Shown piece by piece: positions 43,820 through 53,004 of a stretch of 64,000 bases of DNA (its first letter is position 1; the number at the start of each line of letters is the position of its first letter). The stretch is from positions 1 to 64,000 of the forward strand of contig NZ_AEJF01000056.1 in the NCBI RefSeq assembly GCF_001028175.1, read 5' to 3'. The notes below the pieces were generated by a model, which made no database searches, was not told the origin of the DNA, and worked only from the letters and a program-made list of their open reading frames with translations. A program made the position numbers and the translations under genes. The DNA comes from Caballeronia mineralivorans PML1(12) (GTDB lineage: Bacteria > Pseudomonadota > Gammaproteobacteria > Burkholderiales > Burkholderiaceae).

Positions 43820-44023
43820 TTATAGATTGGCCCGGACTGCGTCGCGGACGGCATCCATCATACCGCCGTGATTCAGCGGAATGTCGAGTGAATCGCCATA
43901 GACGTCCTGATCCGCTTGTGCACGCGCTTCTTGCGATTCGCGGCGCATCGGCGCTTCGTACGCTGTGTCTGCGGACCGGATGGTGTCTCTGGCTTCGACG
44001 CGCTGCGCTTGATAACTCTTCAC
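43820..44023 (-). CDS. Small conserved hydrophilic protein
   Basis: A 67-residue protein that starts with GTG at 44023, fixed by an AAGGAG RBS 7 bases upstream on the minus strand. It is rich in Arg, Ala, Asp and Gln and has no hydrophobic segment. The second half (DVYGDSLDIPLNHGGMMDAVRDAV) is the more ordered part. No family is recognised. It ends 10 bases from a terminator. Confidence 0.6.
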   Translation of the reverse strand: MKSYQAQRVEARDTIRSADTAYEAPMRRESQEARAQADQDVYGDSLDIPLNHGGMMDAVRDAVRANL

Positions 44024-44457
44024 GATGAACTCCTTGCAGTGATGGAGCGGCGGGAGACTGCGATGCTACGGAACTGCCGTGACAGATTTACGACTCTTGG
44101 CGCTTTTCGGTGCACGACTGGAACGGCGGGCGGGCCGCTCGCCTCTGGCCGTGTTGCGCACCCTGCAATGAAAGCGCGGCTCTACAGTTTAATAGCGTCG
44201 TGATGGGGGATTCGTACTTCTGGCTTATGAAACAATGCAGGCTGTATCAGCGTGCAGCGCAGACTTTGGCTTGAAACTTGCCCTTGCAGAAAGCGCGTGC
44301 GGAGGAGGCCTGAAAGCGCCGGTCAGGATAGACGCCGTTGCCGGCGCAGGGTGAGAGTCGACACAGCCTTACGCTTTTCGCTTGAGCATTACGCTTGGCG
44401 CAAAAAGTTAAAGCACTTTCTCAATGTGGGCACACGGTGGATCTGTTTCACATAATG
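44024..44457. other. Intergenic region, no gene found
   Basis: These 434 bases lie between two minus-strand genes. Open frames exist but are short, without RBS or motif. The part close to 44024-44100 probably contains the promoter of the small gene on its left. Confidence 0.35.
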
Positions 44458-44492
44458 GAAAGCGCGACCGCATGGTGCGGTCGCGCTTTTTG
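44458..44492. terminator. Hairpin terminator next to the DUF3331 gene
   Basis: A 13-bp stem (AAAGCGCGACCGC with GCGGTCGCGCTTT, five-base loop) is followed by T residues on the plus strand and by three T on the minus strand. It lies 28 bases beyond the stop of the minus-strand DUF3331 gene. Confidence 0.75.
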
Positions 44493-44519
44493 ACCATCCA
44501 AGCGTGCTCGACCAAGCTA

Positions 44520-44999
44520 TCAGGCGTGCTGGTCTTGCAAATCAGCGTCGCTCGTCTCGTCCTGTGGCATGGAAGCCGCAAGAATCATCGCCGATGCGTT
44601 TTGCGGTTTCGGATCGCGCTGCGACGGCCGATACACCGAGTCGCCTCGGTGAATGGCTGCGCCGGTGAGTGCGCAGGCGCCGTCTGTTGTGGCCGTGGTA
44701 ACGCGCCAGCCCTGATAGCCATAGTGGCAGGTCGCGGCGTCGGACCAGTAGACAATCGCTGTCGCGCTGCTCGGCCGCTCGATCACGCGCACAACAGCTT
44801 CAGGAAATGGCCGTGGCGATTGCGGTGACCGCGGAGACGTTGCGCGCGGATGATCACGCTCCCACGCTCGCGTGAGCCGCTCTAGAAACGGGTGCGCGGC
44901 CTTTTGCTGCGGTGCAGGTTCTCCGCCGCCGTTGTGGGTCGCTGTCAATGAGCGGACCGTTTGCAGCCACGGGTCCGCGCTTCTCGCTAACGCTGTCAT
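44520..44999 (-). CDS. DUF3331 domain protein
   Basis: A 159-residue protein with the DUF3331 pattern of Burkholderiaceae: DPWLQTVRSL near the start, then VRVIERPSSATAIVYWSDAATCHYG (about 73-97, of which the Cys-His pair is constant), and GACALTGAAIHRGD-x-VYRP (about 110-128), with a final ASAMILAA. The two Cys residues and His could bind a metal. The function is unknown; genomes of this group carry many copies. The ATG at 44999 has an AGGAAC RBS. Confidence 0.87.
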   Translation of the reverse strand: MTALARSADPWLQTVRSLTATHNGGGEPAPQQKAAHPFLERLTRAWERDHPRATSPRSPQSPRPFPEAVVRVIERPSSATAIVYWSDAATCHYGYQGWRVTTATTDGACALTGAAIHRGDSVYRPSQRDPKPQNASAMILAASMPQDETSDADLQDQHA

Positions 45000-45345
45000 G
45001 GTTCGTTCCTGGCATGGTTCATGATCGAACTTACGCAATCAGCCAGTTCCGATAAATAGCGTTAAGGTGAATACACTGTCTTATCAGCGCGAATAATCGC
45101 ATCAGTGCGTTATTCAATAAGGCTTTCCGGGATGTTGCGCCGCAGCGGAAATCATATTTGCGTTTCATTGAACGTTTTAATGACATCGATAGGGGCGAGG
45201 ATTGGCGCGAAAGCAGGGAGGACACAATGTTGGCGCGACAAGGAATGTATAGGTTACGTAAGGTGTCAACTTTGGCCACAAGTCGTGAATTGCAACTTGC
45301 GTGGTTCATACTAGCGGCGCACCTACAACGTTGAACGAGGTATTC
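45000..45345. promoter_or_regulatory. Divergent intergenic region
   Basis: This 346-base segment separates the DUF3331 gene and the divergent RcnB-like gene, and must carry both promoters. It is comparatively AT-rich at 45040-45200. No clear operator was found. Confidence 0.35.
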
Positions 45346-45810
45346 GTGAAGAAAAGTCATATTGCTGCTGCATTGCTGTTTACTAGCTTGGGTTTGACAT
45401 CGGCAGCGTTCGCTGAAAACGGTCCCGGTGGCGACGACAATCACGGCGGACAACAACAACGCCCAGGTGGCCCTGGCATGCAAGGCCACAATGGCGGCGG
45501 TCATCAGGATCAGAATCACGGCCAGCAAGGCGGCCAGCATCACGACAACGGCCGTCCGCCGATGCACGCGGACAACGGTCGGGGACACGGCCCCGATTAC
45601 GCGCACGGCGACGGTCCGCACGACTGGCGCCGCGGTGACCGCTTGCCGGACGATTATCGTGATCGCCAGTATGTGGTCGAGGATTATCGCGGCTACGGAT
45701 TGCATCAGCCCCCGCGCGGCTACCACTGGGTGGGCGTAAACGGCGACTACGTGCTCGCGGCTATCGCGACAGGCGTGATCGCGCAGATCGTGCTGAGCAA
45801 CGGACGATAA
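45346..45810 (+). CDS. RcnB-family exported protein
   Basis: A 154-residue protein beginning with GTG at 45346, chosen for the GAGG 7 bases upstream and the resulting signal peptide (1-24, ending AFAEN). The middle is rich in Gly, His, Gln and Asp and could bind metal ions. The C-terminal RcnB domain (about 95-150) reads WRRGDRLPDDYRDRQYVVEDYRGY... HQPPRGYHWVGVNGDYVLAAI. RcnB in E. coli is a periplasmic protein for Ni/Co homeostasis. A terminator follows. Confidence 0.85.
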   Translation: MKKSHIAAALLFTSLGLTSAAFAENGPGGDDNHGGQQQRPGGPGMQGHNGGGHQDQNHGQQGGQHHDNGRPPMHADNGRGHGPDYAHGDGPHDWRRGDRLPDDYRDRQYVVEDYRGYGLHQPPRGYHWVGVNGDYVLAAIATGVIAQIVLSNGR

Positions 45811-45867
45811 CTGCAACCGGTATTCGCGGACCGCTCACATAGCGGGGGAAACCGCGAGTCGAGACAG

Positions 45868-45907
45868 CGAGGCCGGTCCAATGCGAGTTGGACCGGCCTC
45901 GTTTTTT
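45868..45907 (+). terminator. Strong terminator after the RcnB-like gene
   Basis: A perfect 14-bp stem (45868-45881 with 45888-45901, six-base loop) is followed by six T residues to 45907. Confidence 0.93.
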
Positions 45908-45972
45908 GCGGGTCAAGCGCTATGGATTGCGCGGTGACGTTTCTGCACAGGCCGTGAAACCGCTACCGCTGC

Positions 45973-46545
45973 CTAAACTTTCGCGGTATCGGTAATGGCT
46001 TTGACCACGCGCGCCAGTGACTTCAACGCCACCTCGGGCGAGTCTTCGAACTGCGCGCCCACGATGGCTCCGTCCACCGCCATCGCCAATGCTCGCGCAT
46101 CGGCCTTCGCGGTTCTCGACGATGCCGGCAACAGCGTCCTGATGACTGCGGCCATGTCCAGCTTGTGACGTCGTGAGATATCGACGGCTTCGGGCAAGGT
46201 CCCACCCACTTCCACCACTGCGTTGATGAACGCACAGCCGCGATACACATCGCTCTCGAACCATTCCGCCAGCGCCGGGACCAGTGCATCCGCATTTGCG
46301 CCATGACGCAGGACCGCGTCTTCGAACCACGTCATCCAGTTGCGATGCCGATATTCCAGAAACGCCACGATCAGATCGTTTTTCGCCGGATAGTAGCGAT
46401 AAAACGTCTTCTTGGCGACGCCCGATTCCGCAATCACACGATCGATTCCGGTCGCGCGAATGCCGTCGCGATAGAACAGCGCGTGAGCGGTGACGAGAAT
46501 GCGCTCGGCGGGTGAGAGGTCTGCGGTGGGAGTGTTTATATCCAT
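45973..46545 (-). CDS. TetR-family transcriptional regulator
   Basis: A 190-residue TetR regulator with an HTH at about residues 14-60 (ILVTAHALFYRDGIRATGID, ESGVAKKTFYRYYPAK). Its C-terminal domain has the CAFINAVVEVGG pattern of a TetR subfamily that often responds to electrophilic or oxidising compounds. It is divergent from the DUF1348 gene. Two similar palindromes lie in the 102 bases between them, so it probably represses both. Confidence 0.88.
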   Translation of the reverse strand: MDINTPTADLSPAERILVTAHALFYRDGIRATGIDRVIAESGVAKKTFYRYYPAKNDLIVAFLEYRHRNWMTWFEDAVLRHGANADALVPALAEWFESDVYRGCAFINAVVEVGGTLPEAVDISRRHKLDMAAVIRTLLPASSRTAKADARALAMAVDGAIVGAQFEDSPEVALKSLARVVKAITDTAKV

Positions 46546-46559
46546 GATGTCGTTATTGT

Positions 46560-46573
46560 AGACAGGTCTGTCT
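46560..46573. promoter_or_regulatory. Operator 1 of the TetR/DUF1348 pair
   Basis: AGACAG-GT-CTGTCT is a 6-2-6 inverted repeat 15 bases upstream of the TetR start codon. It shares the TAGACAG half site with operator 2. Confidence 0.65.
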
Positions 46574-46590
46574 CCCTACGCTAGAGTGGC

Positions 46591-46614
46591 GAGGTAGACA
46601 GAATTGTCTACCTC
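46591..46614. promoter_or_regulatory. Operator 2 of the TetR/DUF1348 pair
   Basis: A perfect 10-4-10 palindrome: GAGGTAGACA at 46591-46600, four bases, TGTCTACCTC at 46605-46614. It lies 33 bases before the DUF1348 start codon, in the expected promoter, and is the best operator candidate of this window. Confidence 0.75.
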
Positions 46615-46647
46615 CAATTAACGATCCACGATCAAAAAGGAAACGTC

Positions 46648-47115
46648 ATGGAAAGCAAACCGCCGTTCCCGCCATTCGATGCCGAAACTGCCCGGCAAAA
46701 GGTCCGTCTCGCGGAAGACGGCTGGAATTCCCGCGACCCGAAGCGCGTCGCGCTGGCCTACAGCGAAGACACGCGCTGGCGTAACCGCGCGGAGTTTGTG
46801 TCGGGACGTGCAGAAGCGGAGGCGTTCCTCGCTCGCAAGTGGGCGCGTGAACTCGACTATCGGCTGATCAAGGAACTATGGGCGTTCACTGGATCGCGGA
46901 TTGCAGTGCGCTTTGCCTACGAATGGCACGATGATTCGAAAAACTGGTTCCGCAGCTACGGCAACGAGAACTGGGAGTTCAATGAAGCGGGCTTGATGAC
47001 CTTTCGGCACGCGAGCATCAACGATTTGCCAATCAAGGAGTCGGAGCGGAAATATCACTGGCCGCTGGGCCGGCGTCCGGACGATCATCCGGGCTTGAGC
47101 GACCTGGGTTTTTGA
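46648..47115 (+). CDS. DUF1348 (NTF2-like) family protein
   Basis: A 155-residue protein of the DUF1348 family, with an NTF2-like cone fold. Conserved parts are [21 protein letters not shown] (start), [39 protein letters not shown] and [16 protein letters not shown]. Members are small cytoplasmic proteins of unknown catalytic role. AAGGAAAC precedes the ATG. It is divergent from, and probably controlled by, the TetR gene. Confidence 0.9.
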   Translation: MESKPPFPPFDAETARQKVRLAEDGWNSRDPKRVALAYSEDTRWRNRAEFVSGRAEAEAFLARKWARELDYRLIKELWAFTGSRIAVRFAYEWHDDSKNWFRSYGNENWEFNEAGLMTFRHASINDLPIKESERKYHWPLGRRPDDHPGLSDLGF

Positions 47116-47200
47116 TTGGAGCATGGCCGGCAGTCTCATCGATCTTCGCTGTCTCTTCATACCTCACGAAGACGAATTGCATCGATTGACTGCCGGAACG

Positions 47201-48220
47201 CTATCGGCCTCGCCGCCGGTGAAAAGCCCACCATCCCGCCAGCACGGTGAAGCTTGCGACGATCGCCATCATCACCCAGAAACCATGCTTGTTTTCGGCG
47301 AGCGGAATCCCGCCGACATTCATGCCAAAAATGCCGGCAACTATATTGATCGGCAGCGCCAGCACGGTGACCAGCGTCAGCGTGAAAAGCGTGCGGTTGC
47401 TCTGCTCGTCCATACGCGCGGCGATCTCTTCCTGCAGCAGCTTGATGCGTTCGACGAGCCCGGCCAGATCGCCCAGCACCAGCGAAAATTCCTCGGTGGC
47501 ATCGCGCAGATCCTGCAGGTCGAGCGTTTGCAGCCAGCGTGGCGGCCGTGCCAGCAACCGGAAAATCGATCCAGGTTCGGGCGCGAGCAAACGCTGCAAG
47601 CGCACGAGCACACGCCGCGACGCACCGAGTTCCGAACGGGTAGCGGGGGAGCGCATCGAAAGAAAACGGTCTTCTATCTGGTCGATATCAATGCTCGTGC
47701 GCCGCACGATCTGTACAAGCAGATCGGCCTGGTCACGCAGCAGATGAATGAGTAGTTCAGCCGTCGACCGGAATACTTCGCCGCTGCGTACGGATTCCCG
47801 CAGCGTATCGATGGAGCGCAACGGTTTTAGCCGCGCGGTGACGAGCAGTTTTTCGCGGGTGTAGACCCATAACGTCGCGATCTCGGACGGCGTTATGTCG
47901 AAATTGAACATCACGTCGTTGATGACGGCGAGCAGCGCGCCCTCCTGATGTTCGATCCGCGTGGAATGGGAGCCTTCGCGCAGGGTTTCGAAGAAGGCGT
48001 CCGGCAGGTCGAGCTGCGTGCGCATCCAGCGTTCGCTTGCGCCGTTCGCCAAGTCGAAGTGCAGCCAGACAAAATCGTCTGCAGCACATTCTGCGGTGGA
48101 TTGCGCCAGCCACTCCAGCGCGCCGGAGGAATCGATCGGAACGCCGGCCGAGTCTGGCGCGAAACGAAAGCCACACACAATGCCGGAAAAGTCGGAGGCG
48201 TAGGGTAGGGCAGTGGTCAT
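47201..48220 (-). CDS. zntB: ZntB-like CorA-family metal transporter
   Basis: A 339-residue protein with a long cytoplasmic domain and two C-terminal membrane segments. The first of these is followed by the GMNVGGIP motif (about residues 297-304), the gate signature of CorA/ZntB channels. The variation from CorA (GMNF) and the N-terminal pattern are nearest to ZntB, which moves zinc; the metal cannot be read from sequence. The ATG at 48220 is preferred to the upstream TTG. It stands alone. Confidence 0.85.
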   Translation of the reverse strand: MTTALPYASDFSGIVCGFRFAPDSAGVPIDSSGALEWLAQSTAECAADDFVWLHFDLANGASERWMRTQLDLPDAFFETLREGSHSTRIEHQEGALLAVINDVMFNFDITPSEIATLWVYTREKLLVTARLKPLRSIDTLRESVRSGEVFRSTAELLIHLLRDQADLLVQIVRRTSIDIDQIEDRFLSMRSPATRSELGASRRVLVRLQRLLAPEPGSIFRLLARPPRWLQTLDLQDLRDATEEFSLVLGDLAGLVERIKLLQEEIAARMDEQSNRTLFTLTLVTVLALPINIVAGIFGMNVGGIPLAENKHGFWVMMAIVASFTVLAGWWAFHRRRGR

Positions 48221-48427
48221 CGGCAATTGAAAGGTAATTTGGACTTCGATTGTCTCTGCCGCGCAACTGGAATCAAGCGACGGTCGTCCGGATTTACGTT
48301 ACTGTTGGAGAAATGCCGCGTGACATTGAAATTACTTTTGGCTGTCACGCCCTCTGGGTAGACTCGCGCGGCGCGAGAAGGCTGTCGGGCGCAGCCCGAC
48401 CCTTTTCGCTTCATCGGGGACACACAT

Positions 48428-48760
48428 ATGGAAGATCGCGTCGAGCAGGACGAACCTACGCAAACCACGGCAGATGGACTGACGCGGCTCGCGACGAGCA
48501 TCGTCGAATTGCTGGGCGAGCAGGCCATCGACAGCCGTCTGGGTACCAAATTGCTGAAGCGGCTGGAAAAGGAAGCGAAGCTGGTGACGGAAGTCGGGCC
48601 GCAGCCGCTGAACAAGACGCAAAAGCGCACCTTGCGCGAGGCGCTGGACGGGCTTGAACATGCGTTGCATCAGGTCGATGCGGATCTGCTGGTATCGGCG
48701 AATGCAAAACTACGCTCGACGGACGAATCTTCCGGCAAAAAAGCCAAAACCAAAGCCTGA
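48428..48760 (+). CDS. Small helical protein of unknown function
   Basis: A 110-residue, charged protein, predicted to be all helical, with a basic end (GKKAKTKA). Residues 18-70 (GLTRLATSIVELLGEQAIDS... TEVGPQPL) and 72-100 look like two helical pairs. GGGGAC precedes the ATG. No family is recognised with certainty. It stands between a minus-strand transporter and a receiver gene. Confidence 0.6.
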   Translation: MEDRVEQDEPTQTTADGLTRLATSIVELLGEQAIDSRLGTKLLKRLEKEAKLVTEVGPQPLNKTQKRTLREALDGLEHALHQVDADLLVSANAKLRSTDESSGKKAKTKA

Positions 48761-48940
48761 AGCTTGGCCGATCCGCTGTCCAGGCAAGCCGGCGCGGCGC
48801 CGGTTTTAAGTGCGTCAGGCTTTATCAGACAAGAGATCTGGCGGTTTTTTTCACTACGCCGACACAAGCCGCTCGCAACAGGTGCCCAGCATGGCGCGGA
48901 AAATGCTGGTTTTGCTGCACATGCATAATTCTGAGCGGCC

Positions 48941-49378
48941 ATGGTTTCAGTTTCTTCTACTTCAAGCTGCGTGTTGTGGACCAACCGGAACGTTAACGCC
49001 GATGCCGAGCGCTGGCGAATCCTGGTTGTCGACGATAACGCGGCCAGCGCCGAGGGCCTGGCCGCGGCGCTGAGCGCGGACGGTTGCGACGCGCGTTATG
49101 TACTGAGCGGCGTGGACGCGCTGCAGGCTATTGATGGCTGGGTGCCGCACGTCGTGGTACTCGACATCAGCATGCCGGAGCACGACGGTTTTGCGACCGC
49201 GCGGGTTCTGCGCCGGATTTCTCCCACTCGAAATGCTGGAATCATTGCGTTTACGGCGTTGGGAGAGGATTACGTGCGCTCGAAAGGCCTCCACGCAGGG
49301 TTCGATGGTTACTGCCAGAAGGGCAACGCGCCCGGTGTACTGGTGGGCCTGATCAGCCGGCTCGTCCAGGTTCACTGA
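48941..49378 (+). CDS. Stand-alone response-regulator receiver protein
   Basis: A 145-residue protein consisting of one receiver domain (about 26-140). The acidic pair is Asp31-Asp32, the phosphorylated residue is Asp75 in VVLDISMP, followed by Thr105 and Lys127, so the active site is complete. It has no output domain, so it acts as a phospho-relay or regulates by protein contact. No histidine kinase is adjacent. The first 20 residues may not be part of the protein; no strong RBS decides the start. Confidence 0.8.
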   Translation: MVSVSSTSSCVLWTNRNVNADAERWRILVVDDNAASAEGLAAALSADGCDARYVLSGVDALQAIDGWVPHVVVLDISMPEHDGFATARVLRRISPTRNAGIIAFTALGEDYVRSKGLHAGFDGYCQKGNAPGVLVGLISRLVQVH

Positions 49379-49666
49379 TTGCCTGATCGAAAATTAGTTG
49401 GTTTCAACAGGTTTCGACCCCCAAAAATCTTTCTTACCTCAGCTTCCGCGTGAGCCTTTTACAGGCTCGCGCGCGCCGTTTCTAGCCGATGCGGACGCCA
49501 TCCTATTATTGGTCTATCCCGAAAAGTGTATTGAAGTTTATGGGGATAAAAAACCGATAGTAGGGGTATACACTGAATTCCATCGACGAAGCAGCCCCGA
49601 CACCAAGTTTGATTGCTGCGACGCCTTATGAACCAGTCGAACGTCCAACGTATATCGGAGCTCATC

Positions 49667-49939
49667 ATGAACAAGAATCTTCTCGCATCGTTACTTATCG
49701 CCGCTACCGCTTCTATCGCTGTTCCGGCATTTGCCAGCGGCTACGGCCCGGCGCCTTCGTATCGGCCGCTGGTCGGCGCGCCGGCTTCGCAACAAGGCAT
49801 GAACACGGAAACGATCGCTGCTCAAAACAACAACGCTGACGTGAACGCTTACGGTGGCGCGAAGACTTCGGTGTCGCAATCGGGTTCGAGCAACCACGAT
49901 CGCACCAACAAGTCGGAAGCTGTTTTCTTCGGCCAGTAA
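49667..49939 (+). CDS. Small exported protein of unknown function
   Basis: A 90-residue protein with a clear signal peptide (1-23, ending AFASG) and a mature part rich in Asn, Ser, Gln and Ala. A QQGMNTETIAAQNNNADVNAYGG segment and SGSSNHDRTNKSEAVFFGQ at the end are recognisable from small secreted proteins of Burkholderia and relatives. CGGAG lies 7 bases before the ATG at 49667. It is a single gene with a strong terminator. Confidence 0.72.
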   Translation: MNKNLLASLLIAATASIAVPAFASGYGPAPSYRPLVGAPASQQGMNTETIAAQNNNADVNAYGGAKTSVSQSGSSNHDRTNKSEAVFFGQ

Positions 49940-50014
49940 TTTTCGAGCTCCTACGCGCACGGCCGGCAGCACGCGTGCCGTCGTGAACGCGCCAAGCTTG
50001 ATGACCGGGTAACG

Positions 50015-50054
50015 CACAAACGCCCGCTGAACGAAAGTTCAGCGGGCGTTTGTG
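50015..50054. terminator. Bidirectional terminator with an 18-bp perfect stem
   Basis: Bases 50015-50032 and 50037-50054 form a perfect 18-bp stem with a GAAA loop, between the small exported-protein gene and convergent cheV. It has ACAAA and TTTGT near the ends and no long T run. Confidence 0.75.
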
Positions 50055-50084
50055 TCAGTGTGTGAAGCGTGGAGAAAGACCGCT

Positions 50085-51047
50085 TCAGGTGCCCGTCAGC
50101 TTGAGCGCGTCGCGCATCACGGTCGCCAGTTCCCCCGCGGCGAACTTGGCGACGTAAGCGTTCGCGCCCACCTTGCGCACGTGCTCCTCGTTCGCAGACC
50201 CCGACAGCGACGAGTGGATCACGACTGGAATCGCTTGCATGCCGGCGTTCGCCTTGATTCGGCGTGTCAGCGTGAACCCGTCCATTTCCGGCATTTCCAG
50301 GTCGGTCAGCACGAGCGCGATTTCATCGGCGGCACAACCGCCGTGCTTTTCCGCCTTGCGCTGCAAGTCTTCCAGCACATTCCACGCTTCCTGGCCGCTT
50401 TTGGTCATGATGAACGACACGCCCATCGCGTTCAGGCTTTGCGCGATCAGGCTGCGAGCGACACCGGAATCATCTGCAGCCAGCACCTTGGTGCCGGGTT
50501 TCAGAATCAGCCGGCCGGTGCTCGATTCGTTGATCTCCACTTCCGTCGAGGGCAAGACGTCGCGCAGAATCTGTTCGACGTCGAGCACTTGCGCGAGCCG
50601 CGAGCCGTCCACGTTGCCATCGAGGCGCGCGAAACTCGTCACGGTGCCTCCGCTCGAATGCGATTCCGCCGACAAAACCTGATTCCATTCCAGCCGCACG
50701 ATGTCGTCGACTTCCTCGACGGCGAAACCTTGCGTCGTGCGCGCGAATTCCGTAACCAGCAGGATCTTCGGACCGTTTTTCGGCCGGCAGCCCGTGACTT
50801 TCGCCAGGTCGATGACGGGGATGATCTGACCGCGGATATCGGCTACGCCGAGAATCTCCTCGTTTGCGCCGGCGACCACGGTGATCGTTGGCATCGCGAG
50901 GATTTCGCGCACCTTGAACACGTTAATTCCGTATAGCTCGCGTTGTTCGGAGTCCGGTGCTTCGCCCAGGCGGAACAGGAGCAGTTCGAACATGTTGTTG
51001 CCGGCGAGTCGAACCCGCTGTTCGATATCGTGTTGTGAACTGCTCAA
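50085..51047 (-). CDS. cheV: Chemotaxis coupling protein CheV
   Basis: The 320-residue protein joins an N-terminal CheW-like domain (about 15-165, with GINVFKVREILAMP and DIRGQIIPVIDL) to a C-terminal receiver domain (about 185-315). The receiver acidic pair is ADDSG and the phospho-acceptor is in LVLTDLEMPEMDG. CheV links chemoreceptors to CheA and helps adaptation. Here it stands alone without other che genes. Its length matches CheV of proteobacteria (about 310-330). Confidence 0.93.
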   Translation of the reverse strand: MSSSQHDIEQRVRLAGNNMFELLLFRLGEAPDSEQRELYGINVFKVREILAMPTITVVAGANEEILGVADIRGQIIPVIDLAKVTGCRPKNGPKILLVTEFARTTQGFAVEEVDDIVRLEWNQVLSAESHSSGGTVTSFARLDGNVDGSRLAQVLDVEQILRDVLPSTEVEINESSTGRLILKPGTKVLAADDSGVARSLIAQSLNAMGVSFIMTKSGQEAWNVLEDLQRKAEKHGGCAADEIALVLTDLEMPEMDGFTLTRRIKANAGMQAIPVVIHSSLSGSANEEHVRKVGANAYVAKFAAGELATVMRDALKLTGT

Positions 51048-51440
51048 GGTGATTCTCCTGATCGATTTATGCCGGGCTTTCTCAATAGCCGGTTTCTGAT
51101 TAGCGGCGCGACGCCGGGAAACTGAAGCATTTTTCGACGCTTTATGACGGGACCGTTTCAGGCCGGGGCGCTCACGCGTCCGGCGGCATCGGGATAGACC
51201 CTCAGACGCGTAAAAAGCAGTGTTTTCCAGCGTTCACGCAGCAGGCGTCTGGCCTATACTTTTTGAATGGGCTGGGTAATGTGGATGTAAGGCGCTGGAT
51301 TGAATGCGGCGGTGACCGGCGAGTTCGGGAGGTGTCGGCCGAATTCGTGGCGAACCTGTCGCGCCGTCCGGCGCCGGCTATTCAGCCATGTGGAACGCCC
51401 GCCAGCCGGCAGGCGTCGCGCGGTTTAACGGAGGCGTTCG
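51048..51440. other. Region between cheV and a CBS gene
   Basis: About 390 bases between divergent genes. No gene is supported. A CCGGCGCCGG-type GC-rich part at 51360-51420 may belong to the leader of the CBS gene. Promoters for both genes must be here. Confidence 0.35.
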
Positions 51441-51881
51441 ATGGCAACAGTCGCACAAGTTCTTAATTCGAAATCCGATCACACCATCTTCACGATCGCC
51501 GACACGGCATCGGTCTACGAGGCTATCGCGATGATGGCGGAGAAGTACATTGGCGCGCTGATCGTGACCCACGGCGAAGAGATCGTCGGCATCGTGACCG
51601 AGCGCGACTATGCGCGCAAAGTCGTGCTGATGGACCGTGTCTCGCGGCAGACGCCAGTGCGCGAGATCATGACGTCGCAAGTGCGCTTCGTGCGGCCCGA
51701 CCAGACCACGGACGACTGCATGGCGCTGATGACCGAGCGACGCATGCGGCATTTGCCTGTGATCGATGGGGAGAAGCTGGTGGGAATGATTTCGATCGGC
51801 GACCTAGTGAAAAATATTATCTCCGAGCAGCAGTTCACGATTCATCAGCTCGAGGGATATATACGAGGCGAGCACGTGTAG
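51441..51881 (+). CDS. CBS-domain pair protein
   Basis: A 146-residue protein with two CBS domains (about 8-63 and 73-130), with IGALIVTHGEEIVGIVTERD in the first and MRHLPVIDGEKLVGMISIGD in the second. It is a close paralogue of the gene at 36780-37256. Adenosine nucleotide binding is expected; the partner protein is unknown. A terminator follows. GGAGG lies before the ATG at 51429-51433. Confidence 0.9.
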   Translation: MATVAQVLNSKSDHTIFTIADTASVYEAIAMMAEKYIGALIVTHGEEIVGIVTERDYARKVVLMDRVSRQTPVREIMTSQVRFVRPDQTTDDCMALMTERRMRHLPVIDGEKLVGMISIGDLVKNIISEQQFTIHQLEGYIRGEHV

Positions 51882-51898
51882 CTTGCCCGGGAGGGACG

Positions 51899-51931
51899 CA
51901 ACGCGGCGTATGAACGCCGCGTTGTGTTTTT
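51899..51931 (+). terminator. Terminator of the CBS gene
   Basis: An 11-bp stem (51899-51909 with 51914-51924) with an ATGA loop is followed by TGTTTTTG. It lies 18 bases after the stop codon. Confidence 0.85.
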
Positions 51932-52149
51932 GTTTGTGCGGCTGCGTGTGCATCGCGCCAATGCCGCGGGCGTCAACTTGTGTTGTTCAAAGTCCTTCTT
52001 TTAAGGCTCCAGCGTGAGTCCCTGCATCGCTTTCGTTCGATCAATCTGTAAGTTGACTGTCATAATTGCCAGGTACTGCGCATAGGCCTGACTTCGATGC
52101 GCCTGGCTTATCGCCGAGTAACACTTGATCCGACCAATGCCAATCGCTC

Positions 52150-53004
52150 ATGACCCTGTTGCTCCAGATTTCAGATCCGCACTTTGGCACCGAACAACCG
52201 CCGGTCGTGGAAGCATTGCTGCGTCTCGCCACTGCCCTGCGGCCCGACCTTGTGGTGATGTCCGGCGACATCACGCAGCGCGCACGGCGTACGCAATTCA
52301 ATGCAGCGCGCGCGTTCGTTGACAGATTCGATGCGACGCCCTTTGTTGTCGTGCCGGGCAATCATGACATTCCGCTCTACAATCTTTTCGCACGTGTGGT
52401 GCATCCCTATGCGAACCATCGCCGCGTATTCGGGTACGATCTCGAACCCGTGTTCGAATCGGCGGAGTTGCTGGTGATTGGTGTCAATACGACGCGGGCG
52501 TATCGTCATAAGGATGGCGAAGTATCGGAGCAGCAGGTCGAGCGCGTGGCACGCCGGCTCGAACGTGCCACACCGCAGCAACTGCGCGTTGTCGTGACGC
52601 ATCAGCCGGTGGTGGCTGCACGTGCCAATGACATCAGGAACTTGTTGCACGGCCGCGAACATGCAATCGAACGCTGGTCGCAAGCGGGCGCGGACTTGAT
52701 CCTGGGCGGCCATATTCATCTCCCTTATGTTTCACCTCTGCATGTTGCCTACAAGGACCTGCCGCGTCGAATGTGGGCGGTGCAGGCGGGGACGTCGTTG
52801 TCCTCGCGCGTGCGTGGCGCCGTGCCCAACTCGGTGAATATGATCGACTACGACGCATCGCGTACGGACGCGCGCCACGTGAGCGTTGCGCGCTGGGATT
52901 TCAACCGGGCGCGCGCATCGTTTGAATCTGTCATGCAACACGAACTCGACTTTGATACTGAGTCACTCAAGACTCCTTTAGCGACGGTTTATGAAACAGA
53001 TTGA
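52150..53004 (+). CDS. Cytoplasmic metallophosphoesterase
   Basis: A 284-residue calcineurin-like phosphoesterase. Metal-site motifs are SDPHFG (8-13), GDITQR (about 40-45), GNHDIP, THQPV and GGHIHLPY (about 185-192). It resembles the CpdA-like (class III cyclic nucleotide phosphodiesterase) or lipid-related group; the substrate is not known. Its end overlaps the next gene, a PAP2 phosphatase, by 14 bases, so the two are probably made together. Confidence 0.88.
   Translation: MTLLLQISDPHFGTEQPPVVEALLRLATALRPDLVVMSGDITQRARRTQFNAARAFVDRFDATPFVVVPGNHDIPLYNLFARVVHPYANHRRVFGYDLEPVFESAELLVIGVNTTRAYRHKDGEVSEQQVERVARRLERATPQQLRVVVTHQPVVAARANDIRNLLHGREHAIERWSQAGADLILGGHIHLPYVSPLHVAYKDLPRRMWAVQAGTSLSSRVRGAVPNSVNMIDYDASRTDARHVSVARWDFNRARASFESVMQHELDFDTESLKTPLATVYETD

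Noticed and set aside
49398..49631. 77-codon frame after the receiver gene
   Set aside because: No RBS, no recognised family, AT-rich 3' half that looks like the promoter of the next gene.
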